From Chlorobiota bacterium (GTDB lineage: Bacteria; Bacteroidota; Ignavibacteria; OLB7), in assembly GCA_016700335.1 (NCBI GenBank), contig CP065014.1, forward strand, positions 2,579,001 to 2,643,000: a stretch of 64,000 bases of DNA. Direction: 5' to 3'. Each line of letters opens with the position of its first letter. Within the stretch, counting starts at the first letter, position 1. Shown here one piece after another: positions 24,675 through 34,449 of the stretch. The notes beneath the pieces are model-generated. The model did no database searches. It worked only from the letters and a program-made list of their open reading frames with translations, and had not been told where the DNA came from. Both the position numbers and the translations under genes were made by a program.

Positions 24675-26888
24675 TTATCCCACTCCAGAAAAATTTCTTT
24701 TAAATCTATCTCCAATTTGAATAATTGTATCTTTTAACAATAAATTTTTAGGGAGTTTTAATTCAAAATCTTCTTCAACTATTGCAAAAGCTTCTTCTCT
24801 TGCTGCAGTCAAAATTTCCCCATCAGTTACTATGTTAGCATGCCTAAAATCTGGCAATCCACTTTGGCGGGTACCAAGAAAATCACCAGGACCTCTTAAT
24901 TCCAAATCAATCTCGCTAATTTTAAATCCATCATTTGTTTGTTCCATTGCTTGCAATCTTTTAATGCAATTCTTTCTTTCATTCCTTGAGTCATTTTGAG
25001 TCATACCAGTTCTCAAAGCATATTTAAAATGATCTTTTGTAATTAACAAGCAATAAGATTGTTCTACCCCTCTACCTACCCTTCCCCTTAATTGATGCAA
25101 CTGAGATAAGCCAAACCTTTCTGAATTTTCAATAACCATTACGCTTGCATTAGGTACGTCAATACCTACTTCAATAACAGTTGTAGCTACTAGTATATCA
25201 ATTTTTTTATCTAGGAAATCACGCATTGTATCTTCCTTTTCATACCAAAACATTTGACCATGAATTAAACCCATTTTTTTTTCTGGAAAAACTTGACTAC
25301 TTAAAAATTCAAAATGTTCTACAGCAGATTTCATCTCAATTTTTTCAGATTTTTCAACAAGTGGATAAACAATATAAGCTTGCCTTCCTTTATCAACTTC
25401 ATGTCTAACAAATTCCCAAACCTCATCTAATATATTCTCAAACTTAACTTTAGTTTTAATCGGTTTCCTATTCTTAGGTAACTCATCAATTATAGATACA
25501 TTCAAATCTCCGTATAATGTCATTGTAAGAGTTCTAGGAATTGGTGTTGCTGTCATAATTAAAGTATCGGGAGAAATTCCTTTTTGCTTTAATAATGAGC
25601 GTTGAACTACTCCAAACCTATGTTGTTCATCTATCACAACTAATCCAAGATTTTTATACCCAACTGACTCCTGAAAAAGTGAATGAGTTCCAACAATAAT
25701 GTTTGCAATTCCATTTCTTATATCAAATAAATTGCTCTCTTTTTGTTTCTTTTTTAATGACCCAACTAGCTGTGAGATATTGATTCCATAAGGCTCTAAT
25801 AGTTTCTTTAAAGTATTTGTATGCTGCTCTGCTAATATTTCAGTTGGTGCCATAAAAGCAACCTGATAGCCATTATCAATTGCAATTAATGAGGCGATTA
25901 TTGCAACTATTGTTTTCCCAGATCCAACATCACCTTGAAGCAATCGGTTCATTGATACTGGTTTTGACATATCAGAACAAATTTCATTTATAACTTTTTT
26001 TTGAGCATCGGTTAGAACGAACCCTAAGTTATCTAAAAGTTTTCTTGCTAGTTCACTTTTAATATTAAATGATATCCCTGTTTCAAGTTTTGTGTAAATC
26101 TCTTTCTGGAGTGCAAGACCTAATTCAAAATAAAATAGTTCTTCAAATTTCATTCTTTTTCTTGATGAATCTAATAATTTTTCTTCTTCAGGAAAATGTA
26201 ATGAACGAATTGTTTTTTCTAAAGTTGGGTAATTATATTTTAATAAAATGTTTTGAGGTATTGTTTCTTTAATTTCATAGACTCCATATTCATCGATTAT
26301 TTTAGAGATTATAATACGCAAAAATCTTGATGATACTCCAGCTGTTTTCATTCCTTGAGTTTCTCTGTATTGAGGGATAATTCTTCCACTATGAATAAGT
26401 GAAGCTTCTTCTTCTTCCATTTTTTCTATTTCCGGATGAACCCATTGAAGCACTCCATTAAATATTTCTGGAGCTCCAGATATTGCTAATACATCATCTG
26501 GTTGAAACATTCTTATGAACATTTCTGCTCCTCTGAAAAATACAATGTTTGCTTCGCCAGTATTATCAACAACTCGAATAATTAAACGTTTTTGTCCTTT
26601 ACCAAAAACTCCTGTAGTTAGTTTTTTTACAATAACAACTGATGTAATTTCATCAGGCAAACCATCTTCTCCAGACAACAAATATTTGGTCTGATTTAAT
26701 GGTAGTATAGTTCTACGATCAATATATTTTTTTGGAAAAAAGAAAATTAAATCTTTTATTGTTTTTACTCCTACATTCCAAAGAGCTTCAGCCCGTTTTG
26801 GACCAATCCCCTTTACAAACTGTAATGGGTAGTCACGTTTAACTTTTTTCTCAGTTGTTTTTTTTACTTTATTTGATTTAATGTCCAA
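24675..26888 (-). CDS. recG: ATP-dependent DNA helicase RecG
   Basis: The 737 residues match RecG, which remodels stalled replication forks and Holliday junctions. An N-terminal helix-hairpin-helix (VKGIGPKRAEALWNVGV, near 24) and wedge/OB region (about 60-190) precede the helicase core: Walker A LLQGDVGSGKT (near 313), DEQH box (near 420), TATPIPRT, and the C-terminal QLRGRVGRG and GPGDFLGTRQSGLPDF TRG motif. All are intact. It is followed on the same strand by no gene within 230 bases and preceded by the tyrosine-recombinase homologue 51 bases away. Confidence 0.97.
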   Translation of the reverse strand: MDIKSNKVKKTTEKKVKRDYPLQFVKGIGPKRAEALWNVGVKTIKDLIFFFPKKYIDRRTILPLNQTKYLLSGEDGLPDEITSVVIVKKLTTGVFGKGQKRLIIRVVDNTGEANIVFFRGAEMFIRMFQPDDVLAISGAPEIFNGVLQWVHPEIEKMEEEEASLIHSGRIIPQYRETQGMKTAGVSSRFLRIIISKIIDEYGVYEIKETIPQNILLKYNYPTLEKTIRSLHFPEEEKLLDSSRKRMKFEELFYFELGLALQKEIYTKLETGISFNIKSELARKLLDNLGFVLTDAQKKVINEICSDMSKPVSMNRLLQGDVGSGKTIVAIIASLIAIDNGYQVAFMAPTEILAEQHTNTLKKLLEPYGINISQLVGSLKKKQKESNLFDIRNGIANIIVGTHSLFQESVGYKNLGLVVIDEQHRFGVVQRSLLKQKGISPDTLIMTATPIPRTLTMTLYGDLNVSIIDELPKNRKPIKTKVKFENILDEVWEFVRHEVDKGRQAYIVYPLVEKSEKIEMKSAVEHFEFLSSQVFPEKKMGLIHGQMFWYEKEDTMRDFLDKKIDILVATTVIEVGIDVPNASVMVIENSERFGLSQLHQLRGRVGRGVEQSYCLLITKDHFKYALRTGMTQNDSRNERKNCIKRLQAMEQTNDGFKISEIDLELRGPGDFLGTRQSGLPDFRHANIVTDGEILTAAREEAFAIVEEDFELKLPKNLLLKDTIIQIGDRFKRNFSGVG

Positions 26889-26939
26889 TGATTTTTTAGT
26901 CTAATTCTTTAGATTTTAATTACTTATAATAAAGCAATT

Positions 26940-27887
26940 TCATTTTTTTTTATTTTCTTTATTTGGATTAACACCTAGCAACTTAAAATACAACAAAGCT
27001 GATGGTCTCCATTCTAATCTCATTTTTTTCATTAATTCTTCAACTGTTGCTCCTTGTTCAACTAATTTAACACCTGAACTATGCCTTAACGAAAATGGAG
27101 TTAATTGATGTTCTCTATTATTTTTAACTCCACTATCAATTAACCTTCTGCTTATTGCCTCTCTAATTCCTCTTGAAGACATTCTTTCACCTTTGCTACG
27201 AGTACTTAAACTTATAAATAATGGATCTGTTTCCAATTTTTTATCTTCATTACCTTTGTATCTTTTTTCTAAATAATCATTTATGAATTTCACAATTTCT
27301 TTTGATAATTCAACAATAGTATCTTTTACCTTCCTTCCTTTTCCTTGAACATAAATGCTATTATATCTGTTTACTTGATTTAAATCTCCAACATTTATTT
27401 GTAAAATTTCATGTTCAGTAAGCCCACATTCACACATTAATTTCATTATTGCAAAATCTCTTAGACCTTGTTCATTGCTAATATCAATTGCTGTGAACAA
27501 TTTGTCTAACTCAATTGGAGTTAGGAATGTTCTTGAATGAGAGACAGGTCTACGACCTCCAATAACTCTTGTTGCAGGATTAAATGTAATAACTTTAACA
27601 TCAATTAAGTATTGAAAGAATCTTCTAAGAGAAGAAATATATGTTGAAATTGAAATGTTTTTTAAACCTCTAACTTCTATCAAATGCCTCTTGTATCTTT
27701 CAACATCCCTTGTTAAAAAACTAAACCTTTTGTCAATTGGATACCATTTTACAAATTCCCTTAATGCTCTTTGATAAGTGCCTCTTGTTTCAGAAGAATT
27801 TCTTGAACAATCATCAAGAAAATTTTCATAGTGCATTACCAGTTCCTTTAAAGTTATTTTTACAGGTATTTGGGTATCTTTTATCAT
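26940..27887 (-). CDS. Tyrosine recombinase (XerC/D-like) with altered active site
   Basis: The 315 residues have the two-domain plan of Xer recombinases: an N-terminal SAM-like domain (about 11-110) and a C-terminal catalytic domain. Compared with E. coli XerD, Lys172 is Lys183 (GKGRK), Arg247 is Arg268 (SLRHSS) and Tyr279 is Tyr300. But Arg148 of GLRVSEL is Thr157 (CGLTEHE), His244 is Phe265 (TPFSLRH) and His270 is Trp293, with two fewer residues to the Tyr. Trp at the third place is known in Cre, but loss of Arg I should abolish normal cleavage. The gene sits directly upstream of recG with no mobile-element context. It is either a non-catalytic DNA-binding homologue or an unusual recombinase. 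Confidence 0.8.
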   Translation of the reverse strand: MIKDTQIPVKITLKELVMHYENFLDDCSRNSSETRGTYQRALREFVKWYPIDKRFSFLTRDVERYKRHLIEVRGLKNISISTYISSLRRFFQYLIDVKVITFNPATRVIGGRRPVSHSRTFLTPIELDKLFTAIDISNEQGLRDFAIMKLMCECGLTEHEILQINVGDLNQVNRYNSIYVQGKGRKVKDTIVELSKEIVKFINDYLEKRYKGNEDKKLETDPLFISLSTRSKGERMSSRGIREAISRRLIDSGVKNNREHQLTPFSLRHSSGVKLVEQGATVEELMKKMRLEWRPSALLYFKLLGVNPNKENKKK

Positions 27888-28089
27888 AATGCAATTTGCA
27901 AAATAGAATTTTATTTAAACAATATTTTTTTAAAAGTTTTTACACAAAATTTCTTGAATTATATTTTTATTAATTTAAAGGAAAATATTCGAGTTGTATT
28001 TTTAAATTGATTCATATAATTGGAAGTAAAATATTATAGATTAATATTATCCATTTTTTAATTCTAAAAGTAATTCCATTTAAATTTTA

Positions 28090-31000
28090 ATGTTCACATC
28101 AGATCAAAAAAAAGCTCATGACTTTTCAAGACATGTTTCAGTAACTGCTAATGCTGGTTCTGGCAAAACAAGTGTTTTGGTTAGTAGATTTTGTGATATA
28201 CTTTTATACAATCAAAAACTCGAAATTCATGAAGTTGCTGCAATAACATTTACTGAAAAAGCTGCTGGTGAGATTAAACTTAAAATTGCAAAAGAATTAG
28301 AAAGCAGGTACTCCAACCCAAATTTTGTTAAAGTAAAATCTAGATTAAAAGATTTAAGAGAAAATTTAAATAGTGGTGTAATAACTACAATCCACGGCTT
28401 TTGTTCTCAAATGTTAAAAGAATTCCCACTAGAAACTAAGGCTCCACCTAGCTTCATAGTTTTAAAAGGTTATGATAGGAATCAAATGATTAGTTCATCG
28501 ATTGATGATTGTATTGAAAAAGCTTTATCAAATAATATTGAAAATTTGAACTATGAATTAAACTTTAATATGGTTCGTAATATTGGTAGAGAACAATTAG
28601 ATCTGATTATTAATTTTATGATTGGGAAAAGAGAAGATATTTCTTTTAGCAATTTAAAAGGTGTATTAAAATTAGATAAAGTTTCCACACTTGATTTATG
28701 GGAATCTCAATTAAAATTGTTTGCAAATAAAATTACCAATTCTCAAGAAACTATAGATTCATTTAACTCAATTTTACAATTTACAAAAGATGATGTTAAT
28801 CAAGAATCTCAATATTTGTTTGAATCAATTATTATTGAAAAAGACTTTAAACAACTTATTGAAAATGTTTCCAACCTTTCCTCAATTTTATTAACACAAA
28901 AAGGAACACTAAAAAAATCAGCATTTAGAAAAACTATTACTAATGATGAATTTGATTTCTTAAGTAATCAATCAAAAATATTAAGTAGTAATTTTTCTAC
29001 TTTACTAAAAGTAATCGGTAATACAGACAGTTCTAATCAAATCCATTCAGACCTTTTTGATTATAAAGATTTGTTGCTCAATATTTACAATTCAGTTGTA
29101 GAGGAATATTCAAAGAAAAAAAATTATATTAATGGCTTAGATTTCGATGATCTTCAAATGTTTTTATTCAATTCTTTACAAGATTCGGATTCAAAAAGGA
29201 GAATGAAAGATAGATTTAAATTCATTATGGTAGATGAATTTCAAGATACAAATGAAATTCAATATTCAATTGTATACAATCTTTTAAATGAACTTAATGT
29301 AGGAAAACTTTGTATTGTGGGTGATAGGAAACAATCAATTTATGGTTTTAGAAATGCTGATGTAACAGTTTTTACAAAGGCTCAGGATAACATATCATCT
29401 TTTAATATAGAAAATAAATTAAATTTACAACCCTTATTTAAATATGATGATGAAATTAAAGATTCTACAGCAATTGAAAAGAATGGGATAATTTCTTTGA
29501 AAGCCTCATTCCGTTTGCTTCCAAGTATTTGTGCTTTTGTGAATGAATCATGTAAAAATATCTTGCAACCAAAAGGATTCTTTAATTATGGAGTAGAAAA
29601 TGAACCATTAGTTTGTGCTAGAAATAGTGAAGGCTTGGGGAAAGTGGAATTTCTTTTGAGTAAAAAAATTTATGTAAACTCAGCTTATAAAAATTCTAAA
29701 GTTGAGATTGATTTAACATCAATTGAAGATTCAGATACAGAAATAGAAGTTGAAAATTTGATTGAATCGGAATTAATTGCTAAAAGGATTTTAGAATTAA
29801 TTTATTCAAATGATAAAATTGTTTGGGAACTTGATAAATCAACTGGTATTGAGAAAGCAAGAAAAGCAGAATTTAAAGATATAGCAATTTTATGCCGTAA
29901 ACGAATTACTTTTGTTGGTTTAGAAAAAGCTTTCAGAAAATATGGTATACCTTATATTACAAATGGAAGTGGTGGATTTTATGGAGTTCAAGAAATTTAT
30001 GATGTTATTAATTATTTAAGAGTAATTGTTAATCCTCATGATTTAGTTGCTTTGCTTGGAGTTTTTAGATCACCTTTCTTTAGTGTTTCAGATTCAGAAT
30101 TGTTTAGAATTTCAAATTTTAAAATTAATAATTCAGGATATAGTAATTCGGATTTTTGGACTAAAGCAAAATTCTTAGCTAATGAAAACAACTCAGAACC
30201 TTCATTAAAACGTGCGGTTAGCTTCATAGAATCTGATATTTTAATTTCTTCAAGACTACCAGTTCATCAAGTTATTAAACTAATAATTGAAAAAACTGGA
30301 TTCAGAGGAAGTTTGCTTAACAGCGATAGAGGTAACCAAAAAATTGCGAATATTGATAAACTTATTGAACTTGCTAGGGAATTTTCTAACCAAGGGTTTA
30401 AAAGTTTGTATGATTTTACGGTTCAAGTTACTGATATGATTAATCTGAAAGAACAAGAATCTGAAGCTGATTCAAATTTTCAACAAGATGTTGTTAAAAT
30501 TTTAACAATCCATTCTTCTAAAGGTTTAGAATTTCCAATAGTAATCATTCCTTCAATGGAATCTCCACCCTCTTCTAAAAATACCATATTTTTCGATAAA
30601 GAACTTGGATTCGGTTTTAATTGGATATTTGAAGAAAAAGAATTTATGCCTTCAATTTCTTCATTAATTAAATATAAACAATCTGAAAAAGAATTAGCTG
30701 AAGAAGCTAGATTGTTTTATGTAGCTACTACTAGAGCTAAAGATATTCTTATAATGAGTGGTACTTTAATTGAAAGCAAGGAAGGCATTTTAAAAATTCA
30801 AAAAGAGAACTCAATGTTAGCTTGGGCTCTTGCACCCTTTAATTACTTACCATATTCAAATGAAACATTACAACTTTTTACTGGTGAGTTAAAATTTTTA
30901 AATGAAACCCAATCAAGTGAAGTTGCAAGGACTTTTTCACAGGATGTAAATTTTATTTATCACATTGATGAACAAGTTAAATTCGAGGTTAATAATAATA

Positions 31001-31857
31001 AACTTTTATCATTAAATCCTGAAATTTATCGGATTGAAGAAATTGCTGGTTATGTTAAAGGTGACGTTTATTCTGCTTCTCAATTTCAAATGTATTCACT
31101 TTGCCCTACTAAATATTATTTGAAATATAGACTTGGTTTAACTGAAGATATTCTTGAATTTGAGAATGTAAATTATTCTCTTATTGAAAATAAATTAGAA
31201 AGATCTTTCTCTAAGCTCTTTAAAACATGCGCATCAGAAATAGATGAAATGTTAACTGATGAAGATATAATTAATATTGTTGAAGTAGCAATTCTAAAAG
31301 AACAGATACTTAATATTGATCTTTCAAAAATTAAAATTATGTTAACTGAAACTTTTAAAAATATATTACAAGATGAATATTCACGAGAAGTAATCTTTGG
31401 TAAAATAAATAACTACAAATCAAATATTTACAAGACAAATAGAGAATTGAGAATGGCTTTTGGTGATGATTATATATTGAGTTTAATTGATAGAACAATT
31501 ACTGATTCATTAGGTAATATCTCAATATTACTATATAAATTTCAAAGTAGTAAGAACCAATTAAATAATCCAGATTATTACTTAACCCAAATTAAAATAT
31601 ATGGATACTTTATTTCTAAACTTGTGCCTGAGCAAGAATTTATTACAATTAAAATACTTTATATTGATAATCCAATTTCAATAAGAACATATACTTTCAC
31701 TAAAACCGAACTTCTTGAAATTGAAACTGATATTCAAATATTCATAGAAAATATTCGAGATGTAAGTTATTTTGGTAATCAAGTACTGTCAGACAAATCT
31801 AATCATTGCCCAGATTGTTATTACAACTCGATTGAAGGTTGCATTTACAGAAAGTAG
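28090..31857 (+). CDS. AddA-like UvrD-family helicase with C-terminal RecB-like nuclease domain
   Basis: The 1255-residue protein resembles the helicase-nuclease subunit of AddAB/RecBCD-like double-strand-break resection complexes. Superfamily-1 motifs are intact: Walker A NAGSGKTS (21-28), Asp382-Glu-Phe-Gln of motif II in MVDEFQDTNE, GDRKQSIYGFRNADV, ILTIHSSKGLEFP (V) and RLFYVATTRAKD (VI). The C-terminal PD-(D/E)XK region has the iron-sulfur cysteines in the arrangement of AddB (Cys1005 in LCPTKYYLKYR, then Cys1240, 1243 and 1251). However, the second catalytic Asp of the DxK motif is Leu1148 (LYK, Lys1150), while the first Asp is kept (Asp1134 in LIDR). So the nuclease may be inactive. 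No addB-like partner is in the window. Confidence 0.85.
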   Translation: MFTSDQKKAHDFSRHVSVTANAGSGKTSVLVSRFCDILLYNQKLEIHEVAAITFTEKAAGEIKLKIAKELESRYSNPNFVKVKSRLKDLRENLNSGVITTIHGFCSQMLKEFPLETKAPPSFIVLKGYDRNQMISSSIDDCIEKALSNNIENLNYELNFNMVRNIGREQLDLIINFMIGKREDISFSNLKGVLKLDKVSTLDLWESQLKLFANKITNSQETIDSFNSILQFTKDDVNQESQYLFESIIIEKDFKQLIENVSNLSSILLTQKGTLKKSAFRKTITNDEFDFLSNQSKILSSNFSTLLKVIGNTDSSNQIHSDLFDYKDLLLNIYNSVVEEYSKKKNYINGLDFDDLQMFLFNSLQDSDSKRRMKDRFKFIMVDEFQDTNEIQYSIVYNLLNELNVGKLCIVGDRKQSIYGFRNADVTVFTKAQDNISSFNIENKLNLQPLFKYDDEIKDSTAIEKNGIISLKASFRLLPSICAFVNESCKNILQPKGFFNYGVENEPLVCARNSEGLGKVEFLLSKKIYVNSAYKNSKVEIDLTSIEDSDTEIEVENLIESELIAKRILELIYSNDKIVWELDKSTGIEKARKAEFKDIAILCRKRITFVGLEKAFRKYGIPYITNGSGGFYGVQEIYDVINYLRVIVNPHDLVALLGVFRSPFFSVSDSELFRISNFKINNSGYSNSDFWTKAKFLANENNSEPSLKRAVSFIESDILISSRLPVHQVIKLIIEKTGFRGSLLNSDRGNQKIANIDKLIELAREFSNQGFKSLYDFTVQVTDMINLKEQESEADSNFQQDVVKILTIHSSKGLEFPIVIIPSMESPPSSKNTIFFDKELGFGFNWIFEEKEFMPSISSLIKYKQSEKELAEEARLFYVATTRAKDILIMSGTLIESKEGILKIQKENSMLAWALAPFNYLPYSNETLQLFTGELKFLNETQSSEVARTFSQDVNFIYHIDEQVKFEVNNNKLLSLNPEIYRIEEIAGYVKGDVYSASQFQMYSLCPTKYYLKYRLGLTEDILEFENVNYSLIENKLERSFSKLFKTCASEIDEMLTDEDIINIVEVAILKEQILNIDLSKIKIMLTETFKNILQDEYSREVIFGKINNYKSNIYKTNRELRMAFGDDYILSLIDRTITDSLGNISILLYKFQSSKNQLNNPDYYLTQIKIYGYFISKLVPEQEFITIKILYIDNPISIRTYTFTKTELLEIETDIQIFIENIRDVSYFGNQVLSDKSNHCPDCYYNSIEGCIYRK

Positions 31858-31911
31858 TATTTTATTATTAGATTTTTTTAATTAATAAATTATAACTCCA
31901 AAACAAGACAT

Positions 31912-31919
31912 TATTTTTG
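31912..31919 (+). promoter_or_regulatory. Possible -7 box (TAnnTTTG) of the 31947 gene
   Basis: TATTTTTG lies 27 bases before the start codon of the membrane-protein gene. The expected -33 position reads TTA, one base from TTG. Confidence 0.35.
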
Positions 31920-31946
31920 CTTTAACTTTTTTTAAAATTTTTAACT

Positions 31947-32825
31947 ATGACTGATAAAGAATTAAACGACAAAATATTTGATATAGTTTTAGATAGTTCA
32001 CCTAAAAATGAACAGACTAAAATGAGAACTTCATTAACGGATTCAGCTGTTAAATTTGAAGAAGATATTAAATTGAAAATGATTCCAATTGAAGATCCAT
32101 CAATTGATGAAAAGACCAGTAATTCATTAACACCTGAGGAAATGAAAGCTCATATTGCACATAGAGCAAGAATTCGCTCTGCTTCAATGGGTATTAAGTC
32201 AATTTCTCCCCGTACTGCAAATCAAAAAGTGGTCTCTTATTTTAAATCACCAATCGGTATTATATTAGCATTATTACTAATTGTTTTTTCTCTGTTTTAT
32301 ATTTTCAAAACTGATTCAAAACCAAATGCACCCCAACTTTCTGTACTTGAGGAAACAAAAAAACCTGCTGATTTACCAGTTCAGAATCTATTTAATGTTG
32401 CTTCAAATTCTTTTAATGAAATGATTGCAAAATCTTTTGAACCAACCAAAATTAATGATAAAATTGAATTTGATAAATTTCTAAAAGATGAATCTGTTCA
32501 ATATGTTTCAACAAATTTAATTCCTAAAGGTGGTAAATTTACAGGAGGTTTTGTTTCTGAAGTTAAGGGAGTAAAATTAGCAAATGGTATTTTTTTAAAT
32601 GGGAAATTAATAACAACAATTTTATATGTTCCATTTGAAACTTTGAAATTAGGAACCCCTGTTTATGTTACATCTGAAGTAATTAATAAACTTAATTCTG
32701 GTGATAAGATTATTGAAACTATTAATGATAATCATACAATTTGCATGTTCAAAACTGGGAGTGATGTTATTACCGCAGTTTCAGACGGGACAGTAACTGA
32801 TGTACAACATATGTTCGAAAAATAA
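31947..32825 (+). CDS. Single-pass membrane protein of unknown function, coupled to lepB
   Basis: I do not recognise the family. The 292 residues have about 100 polar, charged residues first (rich in Lys, Glu, Asp and Pro; presumably cytoplasmic), one membrane helix at about 106-124 (SPIGIILALLLIVFSLFYIF) and then a soluble domain of about 165 residues with Asp/Lys-rich and beta-strand segments. That topology, with a cytoplasmic tail before the helix, resembles anti-sigma or Tra-type inner-membrane proteins, but no zinc motif is seen. The stop codon is one base before the ATG of lepB, so translation is probably coupled. Its function may relate to secretion, by location only. Confidence 0.6.
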   Translation: MTDKELNDKIFDIVLDSSPKNEQTKMRTSLTDSAVKFEEDIKLKMIPIEDPSIDEKTSNSLTPEEMKAHIAHRARIRSASMGIKSISPRTANQKVVSYFKSPIGIILALLLIVFSLFYIFKTDSKPNAPQLSVLEETKKPADLPVQNLFNVASNSFNEMIAKSFEPTKINDKIEFDKFLKDESVQYVSTNLIPKGGKFTGGFVSEVKGVKLANGIFLNGKLITTILYVPFETLKLGTPVYVTSEVINKLNSGDKIIETINDNHTICMFKTGSDVITAVSDGTVTDVQHMFEK

Positions 32826-32826
32826 A

Positions 32827-33549
32827 ATGGGGCTAAATTTTCGATATGCAATATATATTTTTATTGGATCTTTAACTCTTGCAATATGTGTCAGGTCGTT
32901 TATTCTTGACCCTTACAGCATTCTAACCCCATCTATGAAACCGACAATTTTAGATGGTGATGTGGTTTTAGTAAATAAATTGTACTACAAATTTTACAAT
33001 CTAAAAAGAAACGATGTAATCTGTTTTGAAAAACCATTAAATATAATACTTGAAAAGAAAAATGAACCAGCTTATTTCAAAAGATGTGTAGCTTTTTCGG
33101 GTGATACAATTATGTATAAATATGGGAAAGTGTTTATTAATTCTCATGAATATTCCTTGGATAATTTTGATCAACAAGCCACAACTATGCCATCAAATGT
33201 ATCAAATTTGTTAAAATGTACAACTTCATTCGTTATCCCCAAAAAAGGTGATTTAGTTAAGCTAGATTCAACCAGTACATTCATTTGGAAAGATGTAATT
33301 ATTGCCGATGGTAAAGCAATTAGTTATGAAAATAATATTGTGTTTGTTGGTGGATTACCTGCAACTGAATATACTTTTCAACATGATTATTTTTTTGCAT
33401 TAGGTGATAATTCAGTTGAGAGTTATGATAGTAGATATTTTGGATTAGTACCAGTTGATAATCTTATAGGTAAAGTTTGGCTTGTATATTGGTCTGTGGA
33501 TTCTCAAAAAAATTTAAGATGGAATAGATTAGGTTGTTTGATAAATTAA
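32827..33549 (+). CDS. lepB: Signal peptidase I
   Basis: Cleaves signal peptides from exported proteins at the inner membrane. Catalytic Ser36 (PSMKPTILDGD) and Lys85 (FKRCVAFSGD) are both present with the usual spacing, and the family box D/E is FALGDNSVESYDSR. An N-terminal membrane helix (about 6-24) anchors it. An alternative start at 32800 lies inside the preceding coding region. The ATG at 32827, one base after that gene's stop, gives the normal short N-terminus MGLNFRYAIYIF (240 residues). The catalytic Lys is followed by KRC rather than KRV/I, a minor deviation. The last 70 residues carry the extra beta-domain. Confidence 0.93.
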   Translation: MGLNFRYAIYIFIGSLTLAICVRSFILDPYSILTPSMKPTILDGDVVLVNKLYYKFYNLKRNDVICFEKPLNIILEKKNEPAYFKRCVAFSGDTIMYKYGKVFINSHEYSLDNFDQQATTMPSNVSNLLKCTTSFVIPKKGDLVKLDSTSTFIWKDVIIADGKAISYENNIVFVGGLPATEYTFQHDYFFALGDNSVESYDSRYFGLVPVDNLIGKVWLVYWSVDSQKNLRWNRLGCLIN

Positions 33550-33687
33550 TAAACATTTTTTACATTAATTTAATTCTAAGAGATTTGAATATTTAGATTA
33601 TTTTTTAAATAAATGGTAGTTAGAATTTGAATTTTTAATATTTTTAATGGTACTTTTTTAAACTTGAAAATCTTATTATTTTTATAC

Positions 33688-33734
33688 AAAAAAAACTTCC
33701 AATAAAAAATAAAATATTTATTTATAGTGGAAGT
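33688..33734 (-). terminator. Terminator after the TPR membrane-protein gene
   Basis: On the minus strand ACTTCCA (33728-33734) pairs with TGGAAGT (33695-33701), a 7-bp stem with a 26-base AT-rich loop, followed by eight T. It lies 26 bases after the stop codon at 33760. Confidence 0.7.
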
Positions 33735-33759
33735 AATTATGAAAACAAAATATTTAACA

Positions 33760-34281
33760 CTACAACTTTATTTTAGCTTCTTTTAAAATAAATTGAATTT
33801 GATTTTTCACTTCTGCACTTGGTTCTAAATCTCGAGCATCCCTTAAATATCTTTTAGCCCCTTCAGTATTACGTGTTCTTAAATCAAGCTGTGCCATCAT
33901 TAAAAAGACAGAAGCTTTTTCATCGGTTGTCCTAAAATAATTTGCATCTAATGAGCTTTTAAAAGCTGTTCTAGCCTCTTTAAAATTATTCTCACGAATT
34001 TCAGTCATTCCTAATAAATAATAATAATATGTTTTTGATATTGGGTTTAGTTTAGCAGGATTTTTGAATCCTGCAAGTTTTTTCCTTGCTAAAATTGTAT
34101 CTCCATTTGCAACAGCTTGAGAAATTTCACCAATTCTATTAAACCTCCACCACAGTATATACAATACAATTCCTAATGTAATTAATATGCTACCAGTAAC
34201 CCACCATTGAAAACCCAAAAGAGTTAAACCTATAACAACTAAACCTATTAGAATACCTTGAATTATTTTTGGAGATAACAT
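33760..34281 (-). CDS. Membrane-anchored TPR protein
   Basis: The 173 residues begin with two adjacent membrane helices (about 7-24 and 28-46, IIQGILIGLVVIGLTLLGFQWW...) and continue with three tetratricopeptide-like helical repeats (about 60-170: AVANGDTILARKKLAGF, YYYYLLGMTEIRENNFKEA, VFLMMAQLDLRTRNTEGA). It is an inner-membrane scaffold protein with a cytoplasmic or periplasmic TPR domain; the orientation is not certain. It stands alone, converging with lepB across a gap of about 210 bases that I read as containing only the terminator and AT-rich sequence. Confidence 0.75.
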   Translation of the reverse strand: MLSPKIIQGILIGLVVIGLTLLGFQWWVTGSILITLGIVLYILWWRFNRIGEISQAVANGDTILARKKLAGFKNPAKLNPISKTYYYYLLGMTEIRENNFKEARTAFKSSLDANYFRTTDEKASVFLMMAQLDLRTRNTEGAKRYLRDARDLEPSAEVKNQIQFILKEAKIKL

Positions 34282-34449
34282 TATTTTTTTATTATTCTTT
34301 TTTAATTATTGTATTTGAAATAAATATTTGAACGAAATTAAAACTTATTTAATTTGATTATAAAGCAAATTTATTTTTAAGAAAAAAATAAAAAACTCAA
34401 TCAAAAATATGATTTAAGAATTTAATTAAATGAAACTGAATCCATAATC

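Noticed and set aside
26940..27887. Tyrosine recombinase as evidence of an integrated mobile element.
   Set aside because: No attachment-site duplication, tRNA, phage or conjugation gene is beside it, and base composition matches the neighbours.
32800..32826. Start of lepB at 32800 within the preceding gene.
   Set aside because: The ATG at 32827 follows the preceding stop by one base and gives the usual signal peptidase N-terminus.
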